A DNA stretch of 64,000 bases from Anseranas semipalmata. Its lineage: Eukaryota > Chordata > Aves > Anseriformes > Anseranatidae. Each line of letters begins with the position of its first letter. Position 1 is the stretch's first letter. Below, one piece after another: positions 9,916-22,180 of this stretch. The translations under genes were made by a program, and so were the position numbers. Under the pieces are notes generated by a model. The model saw nothing but the letters and a program-made list of their open reading frames with translations, searched no databases and was not told the origin of the DNA. The stretch spans positions 46,031 through 110,030 of the forward strand of contig VXAA01000970.1 of the NCBI GenBank assembly GCA_013399115.1, written 5' to 3'.

Positions 9916-12900
9916 AAAGATCACTGTCCCTGTCCTCCTGGAGACTGTGGTGCAGGAGGTCTCAGCATCCCTGGTCAATGCTGGAACAGGGTTCATCCCT
10001 GGGCTCCAGGGAGGACTCTCTTCAAGAGCTGTGACTTAGCTGCCATTTCCAAGTCTGACCTTGCCACCCCGGGGGAACTTTTGACAGTGCTGCCAGGACC
10101 CAAGAGCTGAGCTCTGGGCCTTTGGGATGTCCTTGAATCATGAAGCATTTTGGTGAGCCTTCAGCAAGTATAAGCATAGCCAGCCAACTGTTAAGGGTGT
10201 TAGCTTAGCCATGCTGTGGGTCCCACTCACTACAAGCAGCCTTCTATACTTGGCACCCAAGATGGTGGTACTGAGTCTGGTGGCACGGACAGGCCCTTTG
10301 CCTAGCTCCCATCCCAGACTGGATCCCCCAGGCTTCTCCCATCAGCAAGGCACAGGAGCCAACATGTGGTGTGCTGTCATGTAGCAGAAGGCACACAGTT
10401 TTCACAGTGCCCTCCACTTCCTTGGGGAGCAGTTCAGTGCACTAAATGTTTTTTCTGGTCACAAGGGTGCACCATGAAATGTCAAAAAAACAACATCACA
10501 AAATGTCTCAGGGTCTCAGGTGAATCTTTGCACTAACAAGATATATCCTATCACTGTTGTGTTCTCAGTATTGCATTCCTGCCGGACACTAATGTCAGTG
10601 CAGCTTCTGAGCCTCCGAGAGGGAGGCTACAGGGCAGAAAAGTGCCTTGTTAAGCCACTTCTACCAAAATCTCTGTGGGGAAGTGGAGAACATGTTATGC
10701 CCATACCTATGGCCAAAGGTGTGCTGTTATTTAAACACCTACATCTCAATGGTAAGACCAGAATGCATGCACTTCAGCGTGTATTCACCTTCCTCAGATG
10801 CTTGGATCTTCACGGAACCTGCGCATGGATTTTACCACAGTGCATCTACAGGACTGCATTGCAACATCAGATACTTCCTGAACTACGGTCAGTAAGATCA
10901 AGTAGACCCCATTCTGCTGACTCTGCATAGGGAGTGGTCTACCCACAACATACCTCAACTAACTGATCCAGAAGAGAAGAGTGGCCCACATTCCCTATTT
11001 TGCTCCTGCTGCGATTGGGTTCTGCAGGAGCAATATCACCTGAGTCACCTTCACCGCTGGCCTCATAACCAGAGGCTTTCACTTCCTAACATCTCAATGC
11101 TCCAAACTCCTTCATGTTCTCCATATTGAAAGCTCCATATAGAGTTGGATCTCCTCTATTTGGCTATGCCCATCCTTTTCCATATCCATGAGAACATTTA
11201 TACTTTTGTGACAGGCTTTCAACCATTTCCACTGTGGAAACAAATGAGGATAATGGGAAGTATCTTATGCCTTAGGAAGGGTATAAAATATGCCAAGCAT
11301 ACAACAACACATTCCCAGCATCTCTTCAGGTTCTTCTTTACTTAGAGTAGGTATCACTGTGATCCCTCGACAGCCCCTGACAGAATTTTCATTTGTTTCA
11401 TGCCTTTTTGAAACATGTATGAACCTTTGGTGCCAATACCATCCTGGAGTGATGAGTTTCACAGTAAACTCTCCAAAAAAAATACCAATGCACAGCACCA
11501 TTTGTCTCCCAACATGACAAATCCAAGAAGTTGTGTAGAACGCACCCCAGACTGTAATGTACACATCCCCCAGAAAGCAGCATGAAGCACATGAATTAGC
11601 ATATGTTGAAATCAAAAACTACCTTTCTTTTTTTTCTATTTCACTTCCCAGTTATACCCAGCTATGCCATTGCTAGATGGATTCCAAGAGCTTGGTATTA
11701 GCAAAACTCATTCATATGAGTTTGGAAGCTAAAAGTATCCCTCCGTAAAGCAGCAAACCAAAAAAATGCTGAATGTGGTTGCACTACAGAGTGCACATAA
11801 CATGCCTCTACTGCTGACCCTGCTGACCACTGGTGCACGGCTGGGGTTTCAGGAAAGCACATACTTTCCCCAGTTAGAAAGACTGTATGCAAGCCCTCCT
11901 CAGTTTGCCTACAAGAAATAGTAAGGCCTTGTTCATTCAGTATCTTTGTCTGAGCTTGGATTTTAGCTGTAAACTTAGCAAATTCCCTTTAAACTGTTGA
12001 GACTTCATTGAAAACAAACATTTCAGACTATGCTATGTACAGAAATAGAGTTCTATTTTAACTCCATATGACAACATGCACAATATTCTATCAGAGCATT
12101 ACAAGACGAATCACCTAGCACTTGAAGCATCTTTCTTTGGCATTGACTGAAATAAAACAGCATTAGAAACATAGCTAACACACCTAGTAGCAAAAGGGGA
12201 CGATGCATTATGAGACTTCCAAGTCTGCCTGCAGGCTGGGAGGCTGGAAGCACTCACCAGCTGCTGATCCGATCTTCAGTTGACTCAGCTGGGCAGTTAC
12301 AGCCAAATGCTGTATAAAGGCATTGAGCCATCACTCCTCAATGTCCGTCACCACACCACCCTCTAGGAAAAGCTCAGTGTTACATTAGTCCTAGGGTTTT
12401 GCTTTATAGCAGAGCAGCTATTGATCAGCTTTTCCCATTTGGTGCTGGATGGTGTCTAGTTTCTGCCTCCATCTAAATGTCTTTGGGTTGCACATACCAG
12501 AGGCGGAAACGACCACAGCTGGGTCCCCACTTAATTCACTGCCAACTCCCAAACTTTCGGAGGTGATACATAAGGGGAGCTGCAATGGAGGCCCTTGAGG
12601 ATAATCTTTTTGTCATACCCATGTGCCATCTGACATACAGATTTCTGGGACACAGGTCTATTGTAAATCCCTGTGCACCAGGTAGGGAGGGAGTGACCGC
12701 AGAAACGCTGGCGATGCCCACCCAGCTACCAGTGCCTGGAGAACCACGACGCAGTGGTGGAAGCCGAGTTGGCTGCACACGTGGGCAGCCACAGGAAGAA
12801 CAACCACAGAACTCCAGCTGCGGGGCTCCCATACCCACAACTGTACCGAGACCCACTGTAATGCCACTTACTAGAGTGCTTTACTTCCACCTCCTGCTAT

Positions 12901-12924
12901 AGCTCCGTCTCTGAGCCGATTCCC
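9916..12924. other. Unique flank upstream of CpG island, no supported gene
   Basis: No exon can be assigned. The HTR1D coding exon, expected somewhere upstream of LUZP1 from mammalian gene order, is not here: no seven-transmembrane receptor frame is visible. The only ORF with a protein-like feature is the minus-strand frame ending near 12053, listed separately. Confidence 0.55.
12053..12253 (-). other. Weak candidate ORF with signal-anchor-like segment
   Basis: On the minus strand, an ATG at 12208 opens a 52-codon frame starting MHRP and followed by about 18 hydrophobic residues (LLLLGVLAMFLMLFYF), then QCQRK. This looks like a type II membrane anchor. Upstream on that strand is a pyrimidine-rich stretch with CAG acceptor candidates, and a CTAG|GTGATT donor-like site lies inside the frame. 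It lies about 0.7 kb from the CpG island and so could be an exon of a divergent gene. I cannot match it to any family and no continuing exons are evident, so chance is the more likely explanation. Confidence 0.15.
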
Positions 12925-14170
12925 ACCACGCCCGCCCCCCCCATTCCAGCACTGCTCCGCTGCCCAGCCTACCAGCCTCCACCGCCGGCTCCCCATTTCC
13001 CTCCCGGGGTAATTCAGAGGACGCTATTCCCTCACCTTTTGCTCAGCACTAACATAGGGTTAGCTCCGGCCGCGCCCTCGGGGCCGGCTGGGCGGGCAGC
13101 GTGGCCCGACGGGCGCAGGACCGCCCGGCTGCGGCGGAGGCCCGGCCNNNNNNNNNNNNNNNNNNNNNNNNNNNNNNNNNNNNNNNNNNNNNNNNNNNNN
13201 NNNNNNNNNNNNNNNNNNNNNNNNNNNNNNNNNNNNNNNNNNNNNNNNNNNNNNNNNNNNNNNNNNNNNNNNNNNNNNNNNNNNNNNNNNNNNNNNNNNN
13301 NNNNNNNNNNNNNNNNNNNNNNNNNNNNNNNNNNNNNNNNNNNNNNNNNNNNNNNNNNNNNNNNNNNNNNNNNNNNNNNNNNNNNNNNNNNNNNNNNNNN
13401 NNNNNNNNNNNNNNNNNNNNNNNNNNNNNNNNNNNNNNNNNNNNNNNNNNNNNNNNNNNNNNNNNNNNNNNNNNNNNNNNNNNNNNNNNNNNNNNNNNNN
13501 NNNNNNNNNNNNNNNNNNNNNNNNNNNNNNNNNNNNNNNNNNNNNNNNNNNNNNNNNNNNNNNNNNNNNNNNNNNNNNNNNNNNNNNNNNNNNNNNNNNN
13601 NNNNNNNNNNNNNNNNNNNNNNNNNNNNNNNNNNNNNNNNNNNNNNNNNNNNNNNNNNNNNNNNNNNNNNNNNNNNNNNNNNNNNNNNNNNNNNNNNNNN
13701 NNNNNNNNNNNNNNNNNNNNNNNNNNNNNNNNNNNNNNNNNNNNNNNNNNNNNNNNNNNNNNNNNNNNNNNNNNNNNNNNNNNNNNNNNNNNNNNNNNNN
13801 NNNNNNNNNNNNNNNNNNNNNNNNNNNNNNNNNNNNNNNNNNNNNNNNNNNNNNNNNNNNNNNNNNNNNNNNNNNNNNNNNNNNNNNNNNNNNNNNNNNN
13901 NNNNNNNNNNNNNNNNNNNNNNNNNNNNNNNNNNNNNNNNNNNNNNNNNNNNNNNNNNNNNNNNNNNNNNNNNNNNNNNNNNNNNNNNNNNNNNNNNNNN
14001 NNNNNNNNNNNNNNNNNNNNNNNNNNNNNNNNNNNNNNNNNNNNNNNNNNNNNNCGCGGAGGCAGCGGGCCGGCCGGAAGGCACACGGCCTTTTCGCCAG
14101 GCGTCTGCCCCTCCTGGGATCGCTGCGAGTGGTCTGCAGCTGCAGGCAGAAATTCACGGACGTCTTTGAG
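12925..14170 (+). promoter_or_regulatory. LUZP1: CpG island, probable LUZP1 promoter and first exon
   Basis: Both sides of the gap at 13148-14054 are strongly GC- and CpG-rich (CCGGCCGCG, GGGCCGGCTGGGCGGG on the left; GCGGGCCGGCCGG on the right), falling off to AT-rich sequence by 14170. It is the only substantial CpG island upstream of the LUZP1 coding exon on the same strand. LUZP1 in mammals has a non-coding first exon far upstream of the coding exon, so this is the likely transcription start region. The start site and first splice donor probably lie in the gap. Assignment to LUZP1 is inferred from position and could be wrong if the island serves a divergent gene. Confidence 0.6.
13148..14054. 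other. Assembly gap (907 N) inside CpG island
   Basis: A 907-base run of N flanked on both sides by very GC-rich sequence. Long ORFs crossing it consist of unknown residues and have no meaning. Confidence 0.99.
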
Positions 14171-17100
14171 ACAAATAAGTGTGTAATACACGTCAAACAC
14201 TCGTGTAGGGTTCTCTCCTACGGTTATCATGTAGTCGACCTTTTTGAGGTTTCCAGACACTTGAGGCATGGGGTTCCTATGAACAACCATCAGCTTTTTT
14301 TTTTCTTTTTTTCTGCAACTATGTACTCCCTTTCCTGTTATTTACCTGAGTTTTCCCGTCTTTCCCAGCCCATCCACCTTTATTGTATGATGAATAATGT
14401 TCTTCCTTTTACGTGTGAGCTTCCTTCATTAATCAGGTTAAACCCTCTTTGCTCCCTTGTCTTGAAGAAATTCATTGATTTAACATCACAAAATCTTTCT
14501 TTTCGTCTCATAAAACTTAATAAAATACTGCATTTGGCTTTGCCAGGTGTTACAAGTTGCTGGTATGTAGAGCAAGTGGAGTAGCAGACCTTTGGTGGTT
14601 GCCCTTGGTGACCGCACTTTCATTGCAAACTTGCATTTTATTTTCTAATGCTGCACTTGAAGCCTTTAAACCAATCAAACCCAAATTAAAGTGACCATCC
14701 CAACTAATCAGCACATTCTAATTAAGTGCAGTTGGTTTGGATTTTAACTGGTGCGTAAATGCTATTAAAGTTCTCCACAAAATCACTGAAAATAGTGCTT
14801 GTAATTGCAGCGTGCATTGAGGTTGTTTCTTATCGAGTCTGTAGCTGAGCTGAGAGCTTCCTGGGCGGGTGGACGTCTCTCCTAAGCAGTACTGCATAGT
14901 GATGATAGTAGAAGGGGAAATATTTTTGCAACCCTGGAGTTGTCTCAGTCATTCAGGGTTTAGAAAAAATGCAGTTACTTACCATATGCCTATGGTCTTT
15001 TGGCAGCAACGCACATTTCCTTGCCTACTGGATAGTGAAGAGGGACAGTATTCCTCTGTATTTCTACTATATGTGTGAGTACAAAACCAACAATTATGTG
15101 CTTTGGTTAGTTAATAAAACCCATGGCCAGTCAACACATTTCAGTAGATGCAGTGTGCTACATGGCCATTTCACATCAGTGGTAGTTGCAGAAGCATAAT
15201 TCCTCTATTGTGTCGGATCCGTGGCAGTAAGGATGGCTGCACTGGCTCCGGCACTCGAACTCTTACCAGGACTGATTAAGCTTGCTCATACAGCAGAAAA
15301 GGATCTGCTCTCTCTTCCTGCGTTTGCTGCCTGCCAGACTGGTGAGCTGGATTGGCTCCCAGAAGGCTCCAAAAGGCCCTGGGGAGCGCTGGCCATGCGT
15401 GGGGCTGTGGCGCAGGACCCCACTCGGCTGTGGTGAGCGCAGCCCCTGTGCTGGGGTTGTGCCCTGGCGGCTGGGACTGGTCAGGGTACCAAGCCATCTC
15501 TAGCAGGTCAGGCCCTGGGAGTGGAGGAGAGCTAGGAAAGCTGGTTGCTGCATTTCTTTTGGATGTGTGGCTGAAAATTCCTGAGAGCAGGAGTAAATCA
15601 GGATAAGGAGATGTAGAAGAACAGAATAACTTAAGAGTAGGCAGGTCCTTGGTAACTAACTCCTCTGAGAGTGCTCTGGTCTGAGTGGCCCTTCAGCCTC
15701 AGCTTTCCCTTAATCCTTTAAATGATAAAATTTCCTCGCTCCAGTTAGGGGCAATCTGACTGATTTCTACTTTCTAGGAAGCCAAAATAAGTTACGGCAA
15801 TGTAGTCTCTTTGCTAGCTCCTCTGGCTTCGTGCTCTGAAAATTTGGCCCAACTGCAGATAAGTTATTGAATTTATTTATTTAACATGAGTTAGTAAATG
15901 AAGACAAAAACAGGTCTTGTTATAAAAGAGTACTCTCACATCTGGCTGTGACCAGAGATGGTAATATGAAACAAACAAACAAACAAAAAAACCAGTATGC
16001 CTTACTGACAATCTAGGCCAAGTTATTTCGTTCTTTCAGATGGGCTGGTGATTACACCTTTGAGCGTGATCTTACCTAGTATTGTACACAGGCACTCTGA
16101 GATTGTGTTCATCTTCTGTGAAGCCATTCCTTCCGACCAAGGGCTGCGGGCAGTGAGGAAAAAAATGAGATGTGCCTAGTTATTTTCGGAAGTTTTCAAA
16201 AAGTCTGGTTGGTGTAACTGAGCCAAATCACAAAATGGGACAATTTTGATACAAAGCTCAAATCAAGCAAATAATCTTGTTTAGGAGGCCATTTGCTTTG
16301 GAAGATTGACATGATGATGATGATGATGATTAGTAGCTGTTTTGTGTTTTGCACAAACTAGTGCAATGCAAGTCATAGGAACTCTTAAAATGTTGGAAGG
16401 AGAGCAGTGGTCTGAAACCATTGTACAGTCTTTCTTCTTAGGTGATGTTTGGATCTGTGCGTGTGATGCAGAAAGCACACATTTTCAAATACTTGGTGAC
16501 AGCTGATGGGCAGGTGTTACCTGGCAGTGCTTCCTGCATCTCTGGTGCTGGTGGTCTGCTTCACCTTTCAATACTGTTACACCCTTTTGGTTTCACAGCC
16601 TACATCTTTGGAGGGTTTTGAGTACTTTAATTTGACCTCTTCTTCTGTCAGCGGTCACCAAAGGTGGGATTCATTGCACCCAAGACTCAGCTGTTTGCCC
16701 AGGTTAACAGACAAAGTCAGGCTTCTCCATGTGGTGACCAAGGTCACCCGTTGCAGACACTTTGGATGGTCACACCTCTCTAGATTTGAGGGCTTGGAGT
16801 TGGTGACAGATTCGGTTTGATGGAGAATGCACAAGGCATTCACCATTAACGGGCCAGTGTTAGGAGCCTTCATAAATACCTGTGTGTGCCATTCCTGCGT
16901 AGTCGGTGGGATTTGTGTTGACTCAGCAGCCTGAAAATCAGAGCACATTTTGAGATTATCAAATACGAAGTATGGCATTGGATTTTAGCCAACCAAATGT
17001 AGCAGCTTAGGCCTTACCCTTTTTGTGTCTCTGATTTTGTAGGTTTCGGCAGTGATGTTCCCCTGTAGGGGCCCTAGTCTTGACAGATAAGGGGTTGTAA

Positions 17101-20100
17101 GGCACAGTTCAGCCCTCTGTTCTTTAACCCTCAGCAGGGTGGAGTAAGATATACAGGTGCAACAAACAGCCTTGCCTAAGTGCACTAGCAGTATGCACAG
17201 GAGCACAAACACCACGTACAAGCAGTTTGTTTCCTTCTTGGTAAAACAGAGCTGAGACTATGTTGGTGCTTGCTTGCAGGGGCTGTGCAGCAAATTTAAC
17301 ACTTCCATTCCTGAACGTTTGAGATTCTCATAGAAACACAATCTAGAAAGGTGAATGCACCCTTAGAATAAAGGGTTTAAAAGTGGAGGGTGTTAAGAAA
17401 ATTTAAATGAGTTTTAATACAATACTTAGCAATTGGCCTGCTATGCAGCCTTTTGCCATGAGTGTCATGTCTGTAGCAGTGAGAGCTGGATGAGCTGTGC
17501 CAGCGGTGGAACCCATTAGGATCCACACCAGTAGCCCCAGGAATGAAATGGAGCATTTATCTGCTTAGGAACAAGGTTGCCAAAATACACAGCTATAAAA
17601 TGTAAGGAGACATCAGCTGCTAAGTTTGTTTCTGCGTGACAGTGGGCAGATGGGAGCTGATGCTCGCTGCTGCAATTTGGAGGAGACACTGGGATTTTTA
17701 CATTCTCTCCAGTCACAGTTTTGGGAAATGCCAGGTCAGTGCAGATGGGCATGGTGGCTGAAGGAGGTGGGTTTGCCTTTCCCCTCCTCCTGGCAGCTTT
17801 CTCCTTTGGGTGCCCTTTCCAGCTCTCCCCCAGCTAACACAGTGTGCAGCCATGTGGCGGGAGCAGATCTGGGTGAAAATTAATGTTAGCTGCCCCCAGC
17901 CCCTTTAAACCCTGCCTAGTTCTGTCCTGTCCTCAGGGACACTTTTGTCTGGCCAGGGAGGGGCAGTGGGGGTAGAGGTGCAGGTAGTGGCAGGCACAGG
18001 GCAGGGCTGTCTAAAAACGGCTGAAACGTCAGTGTGAGCATCTGGTCCAGACACTGTGAGGTCAGTTTTGAAATGATAACGTTCCCTGATTGTGTAAAGC
18101 ATTGCCACCTGCACGCCCCTGTTTGCATCTGCACCACCACCTTGCTTTCGCGGTAACTTTGGGCACGCTGCATTTGTGAAGCTGCTGCTCGCACAAAGCG
18201 CTGCCCACACTTGGGCAGCAATAGTACAGACTTCACGTTTAGAGCACCATAGTGGAAAAGTTCCTGTACTTAAGTCCAGACGATTTTGGCCCTGTGTGTC
18301 AGAGCTTCGCAGGATTCAGCAAACCTCAAATATTTTCTTCTCAAAGTAACTTCTGAGCCATATCACCCAGGGTCTGATCCATTGTATTGAACTTGGGCCA
18401 GCAAAATCCACTGGTCTCCCAGGCCCTCTGGGAGGCTGCTCACACGTGCACATACCCTGTGCGAGCGGGAGGCTTCCCTTCTGCTTCCCTCCAGCCCGCC
18501 TTGGCTTGATGCTGGCTGTTTTGCTCCACCTCGTTCCCATGCTGCCCAGCCCCTGGGGAGCTGGGAGTCCGCAGCAGCGCTGCGCTCAGTGCTGCCCTTG
18601 TCCTCCCTTCGAGGCAGGAGCAGGGCAGCTGCCCAGCACCCGGCAGGTCCTGCTCCTGGCAGGCGGTGCTCTGGGATGAAAGGGATCTGTGCTCCCTCAC
18701 GATCTGGCCTGGGGAGGAATGTGTGGTGGTTTTGCCCCCTTCTTGTCATGAAGGGGAAAGTGTAGGCTTTGACGATTTTTATCTGTACTGCGTGTACTAG
18801 CCACTGAATGTAAACATAGTTCTGGATTTACTTAGCTAATTGGTTTTTAAGTCATAGATGAAGTCATAGTTTGACCTCCCATATATCCCAGGCCATAGTA
18901 TCAAACCTCACTTAGTTTCAAATTAACTCATTAACTTAGCTATTTTTGAGGTTTGCAATTTTAAGTTGGAAACTTGATGGTTCTGTAGGGGGTGGTTGGT
19001 GAATATAAATATGATTTTTTGCAATGAAAACCCATGTTTCTTGGTTGGATTTGTGATCACTTGCTCAGAAGTAGAAGGACAGATTTCACAGATTTAATTC
19101 AAACACGCTGCAAACACCTTTATGGCTGAGATCAGACATGACCTTGAGTGCACACTGCATGTCTCTGAAAAAGCAGAGCAGCAAGAGGAGGACATGAGAG
19201 CTGAGGCTTTCTTAACCATGGTAAGAATGAGCTTTGGTGGTTAATATTACAAAGCCCCTGAAGCTCGAGGCTCATGTGTCAGGCTGCACAGCAGGAGAGA
19301 AAAGCGTCTGCTTCTGCAGGAGGTGATGTGAGAGGGCTGCCCGACCTGTGTCACAGCATAGCAGTCGTCATGCCAGGCAGCTGAGGAAGGCCACTGTGGC
19401 TGCAGCACAGCACCTCTCCCCCTCTGCGAACCCATGGACAACGTGTAGGTCAGCCCATCGCTCGCATCTACTGGGAGGGTACAGGAGTGGGCAACAGCAA
19501 GTGTGCTGCATTGGAAATCCAAGCGCCATGGTAGGAAAAGGTGGAGTAGAAGCTGGAGAGTGAGCATGTTGTCACTGTGTGATATGGCTAGGCCTGTGTC
19601 AGTAGTTTCCGAGTTTGTGTTTCAGTCTTCAGGTGTTCTATCTGACCTCTAAAGTGGTTGCTTCATCCTAAGCTGAAAATGTGCCTTTTTACATGACTAG
19701 CTAAAATGAACGTAAGCTCGAGCAGCTCTTTAGTTCAAACCCGTTTGTCTTTACCTCGAATGTTTTACTTAACACATTTTGCTCTGTTATAATGTGCAGT
19801 CCAGACACTTGCAGGAAGGTAAAACTGTTCACGGTTGTGCAGCGACGGCTTCTGGCAGTGTAGCTCTCTGCTTTTTGGCATTGTCAGCTCTGCCACATCG
19901 TGCCTGCATGCAGCACAGCATCATACAGCTGGGGATCACAGATTTTGCTGCAGTGCTGCAACCTCGTTACGTGTTGCAGCAGCATCTGTCAGACTTCGTT
20001 TTCATGTTCATTCTCAAAATTGCTTTTATATACATTGCTTTTTATATTTGTTGTCTTGGTTTTAAACTACAGCACTGGCTTGTGGCTTCCCTGCTGGGTG

Positions 20101-21649
20101 ACTTTGAAAATCACGGGCTACATTTCTAAAGCTGAAAGGAGCCTGCAGAAACTCCAAGCTTGCGCTGATCATCTGATTCCGCTGCAGTACTTTCAGCTGC
20201 TTGTGCCTTTGAGGTGCCTGTGCCTCACGTGGGAGTGCAGTGGGTTACCTTAAAGGGAAAATCTGATGAAACTGCTTCAAGAACTTGTTGTTACATGTGA
20301 TATCTTGGTGGAATTTACCAGAATAGAAAGGAGATTCCTGACCTAGGATCTGGAACAGAGCTGAAAAAAACATTAATTCCTCAGGTAGTGTGAATCATTT
20401 GGGAATATGTCTGTTTTTACTGGACAACAGTAATTCCTGTGTGATGATAAGTAACTGCTAGTACTGCACTGTGGTAAGAATTTTAACTGAGAGCAGTTGA
20501 GAAATCCTGATGAAGCTTCTCACTCCATTGTTTGTATACCATCCTGTATATCTACTGTTTGGGATTGTTTTTAGTGTTGTTGAATGTGTTGTTAATGTCT
20601 TAACATAAAGGTATCCTATATAACATATGGATGTTGAAGTTTCTCTGAGATTTGGCTATAGAATGTGATAAAGTCTCTGCAGAAGCAGATTACATTCTCT
20701 TGATGTTGCCTTTGTGTATTTTTATTTATTTATTTGTTTATTTTTTGCATTGGGCAGAGCATAGAGATGACTAGCACAAATTGGGCATTTCTTTTTATCT
20801 GAAATGAATTGTCAGAGTTACTGTGCAGGGGAGAGTGAGCACAAATGATCATCAGTGTTTTGGGAAAGCTATGAAACTGAGTTTGTGAAGGTGAATGCAG
20901 GAGCAATGCTATAACGTGCTGGGGAGGCAGGGGGACCATTTTCCTGCAGTGACTGGAAGTTGGAGCTGTTTGGATGCTGCGGAGTGCAGACAGCAGAGGT
21001 GAGCTCCTGATAGCTGGGTTAGGGATGGATGGATGTAAGGTTGGCTTTAGGCACGGGGACAGTAAAATAGCAACTGCTGGGTGCAGAAAAACAGTCGTGC
21101 CCTGTTGTTTGCCTCGGATGTTCTGTAGTCCTGGAAAGCCTTACTGTCACTGGGAAGGGGATGTCTCCAGGGTGGGATGCCAGGTCCTCCCAGCATCAGC
21201 AGCGAGGCACCTTGGCCGCAGCGCTATGCTCCTTGAGCCTGGGTTACCTTCCCCACGTCTCCTAGAGCAGTGGTGGCAGCCACCCCATTCTGCAGCGCTC
21301 TTTCCCTGGCTGTCTTAGAACAGGAACTTGCTCCCAAGCCCCTACCCGCGATCGACACCATTCACCTTTCAGTTTTGTCTCTGCTGCATATGTTTTGAGC
21401 TGGTTTGTAGCGTAGGGCTTGCTTTTTTTTTTTCTTTTTTTCTTTTTAGGAGAGATCTCTGCCCTGCATGCCTCCGGTGGCTGCTGTGACTGCTGGAGTG
21501 TGTGTGGCTCAGCACGATCCTTGCCTTCAAGCCTGTCTGTGCTGTGTGTGAGCTGTCAGGGCACACGGGGCACCCCTCTCTGCAAAAGAGCCCCTGGCAA
21601 CAGCCCCGGACAGGAATCAGCAAAGCATGGGCAGTACGGTTGTGAGGGC
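14171..21649. other. Inferred LUZP1 5' UTR intron, first part
   Basis: Mostly unique, AT-leaning sequence with no coding exon that I can support. Simple repeats are a CAAA array at 15970-15990 and an ATG array at 16308-16330, plus an ATTT-rich run at 20710-20745. The segment 14630-14830 is AT-rich with several TAATTA-like words and could be a conserved element, but nothing in a single sequence proves that. Upstream non-coding exons of LUZP1 may be here but cannot be located without transcripts. Confidence 0.5.
16308..16331. repeat. Microsatellite, ATG/ATC trinucleotide
   Basis: Seven to eight uninterrupted ATG units in non-coding sequence. Confidence 0.9.
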
Positions 21650-22180
21650 TGAGCGCGTGCTGGGCTGCGTGAGCAACAGCACAGCTAGCAGCTAGAGAAC
21701 GGTGGTTGTTCCCCTCTGCTCAGTACTGGTGAGGTGGTGTCCAAAATGTCGTGTCCTGGGTCCGAAGTGTCCACCCAGGGTGTCGGGGGGATGCCACTGA
21801 CACAGTTGGGAGCTGGAGCATGTGGCATGGGAGGTGAAGAACTGAGGTTCCTGGAAGAGATGAGGTGAAGGGAGGGTCTGATCTTGGTCTCCTGGAGGGG
21901 GTTATGCAGCAGAAACAGTTGAGCTCACCTCAGTGATACGCAGCGAAAGGATGAGAGGCAAGAAGTGGAAGGTGCAACATGGGAAATTCTGCCTGGACAT
22001 AAAGGAAAAAAAAATTCACCAGGAGATTGGTCAAACATAGGACAGGGCCCCAAGGGTTGCAGTGTCTCAGTCCTTGGAGATTTTCACAACTTGATGCAGC
22101 CCTGAGCAACCTGCTGCGCCTTTTGACACAAGCCCCCTTTGGAGCAGGAGCTGGACTAAGCTCTGTGGTACTTGGGGTTA
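21650..22180 (+). mobile_element. Diverged CR1 fragment
   Basis: Sequence around CTGGGCTGCGTGAGCAACAGC and CCCCTCTGCTCAGTACTGGTG corresponds to the LGCI-type and PLCSALV-type blocks of CR1 ORF2. It continues to the C-terminal region and a degraded 3' end (GCAGGAGCTGGACTAAGCTC) near 2.2 kb after 20 kb. Many substitutions and small indels make it older than the copies near 37 kb and 64 kb. Confidence 0.75.

Noticed and set aside
11265..11892. Several overlapping minus-strand ORFs
   Set aside because: They occupy different frames over the same bases with no family match; looks like chance openness.
1..12924. Search for HTR1D, the mammalian neighbour upstream of LUZP1
   Set aside because: No receptor-like frame with transmembrane segments is present; it must lie further out or be absent.
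13032..14290. Long ORFs of 350-413 codons on both strands
   Set aside because: They cross the 907-base N gap and consist mostly of unknown residues, so their openness is an artefact.
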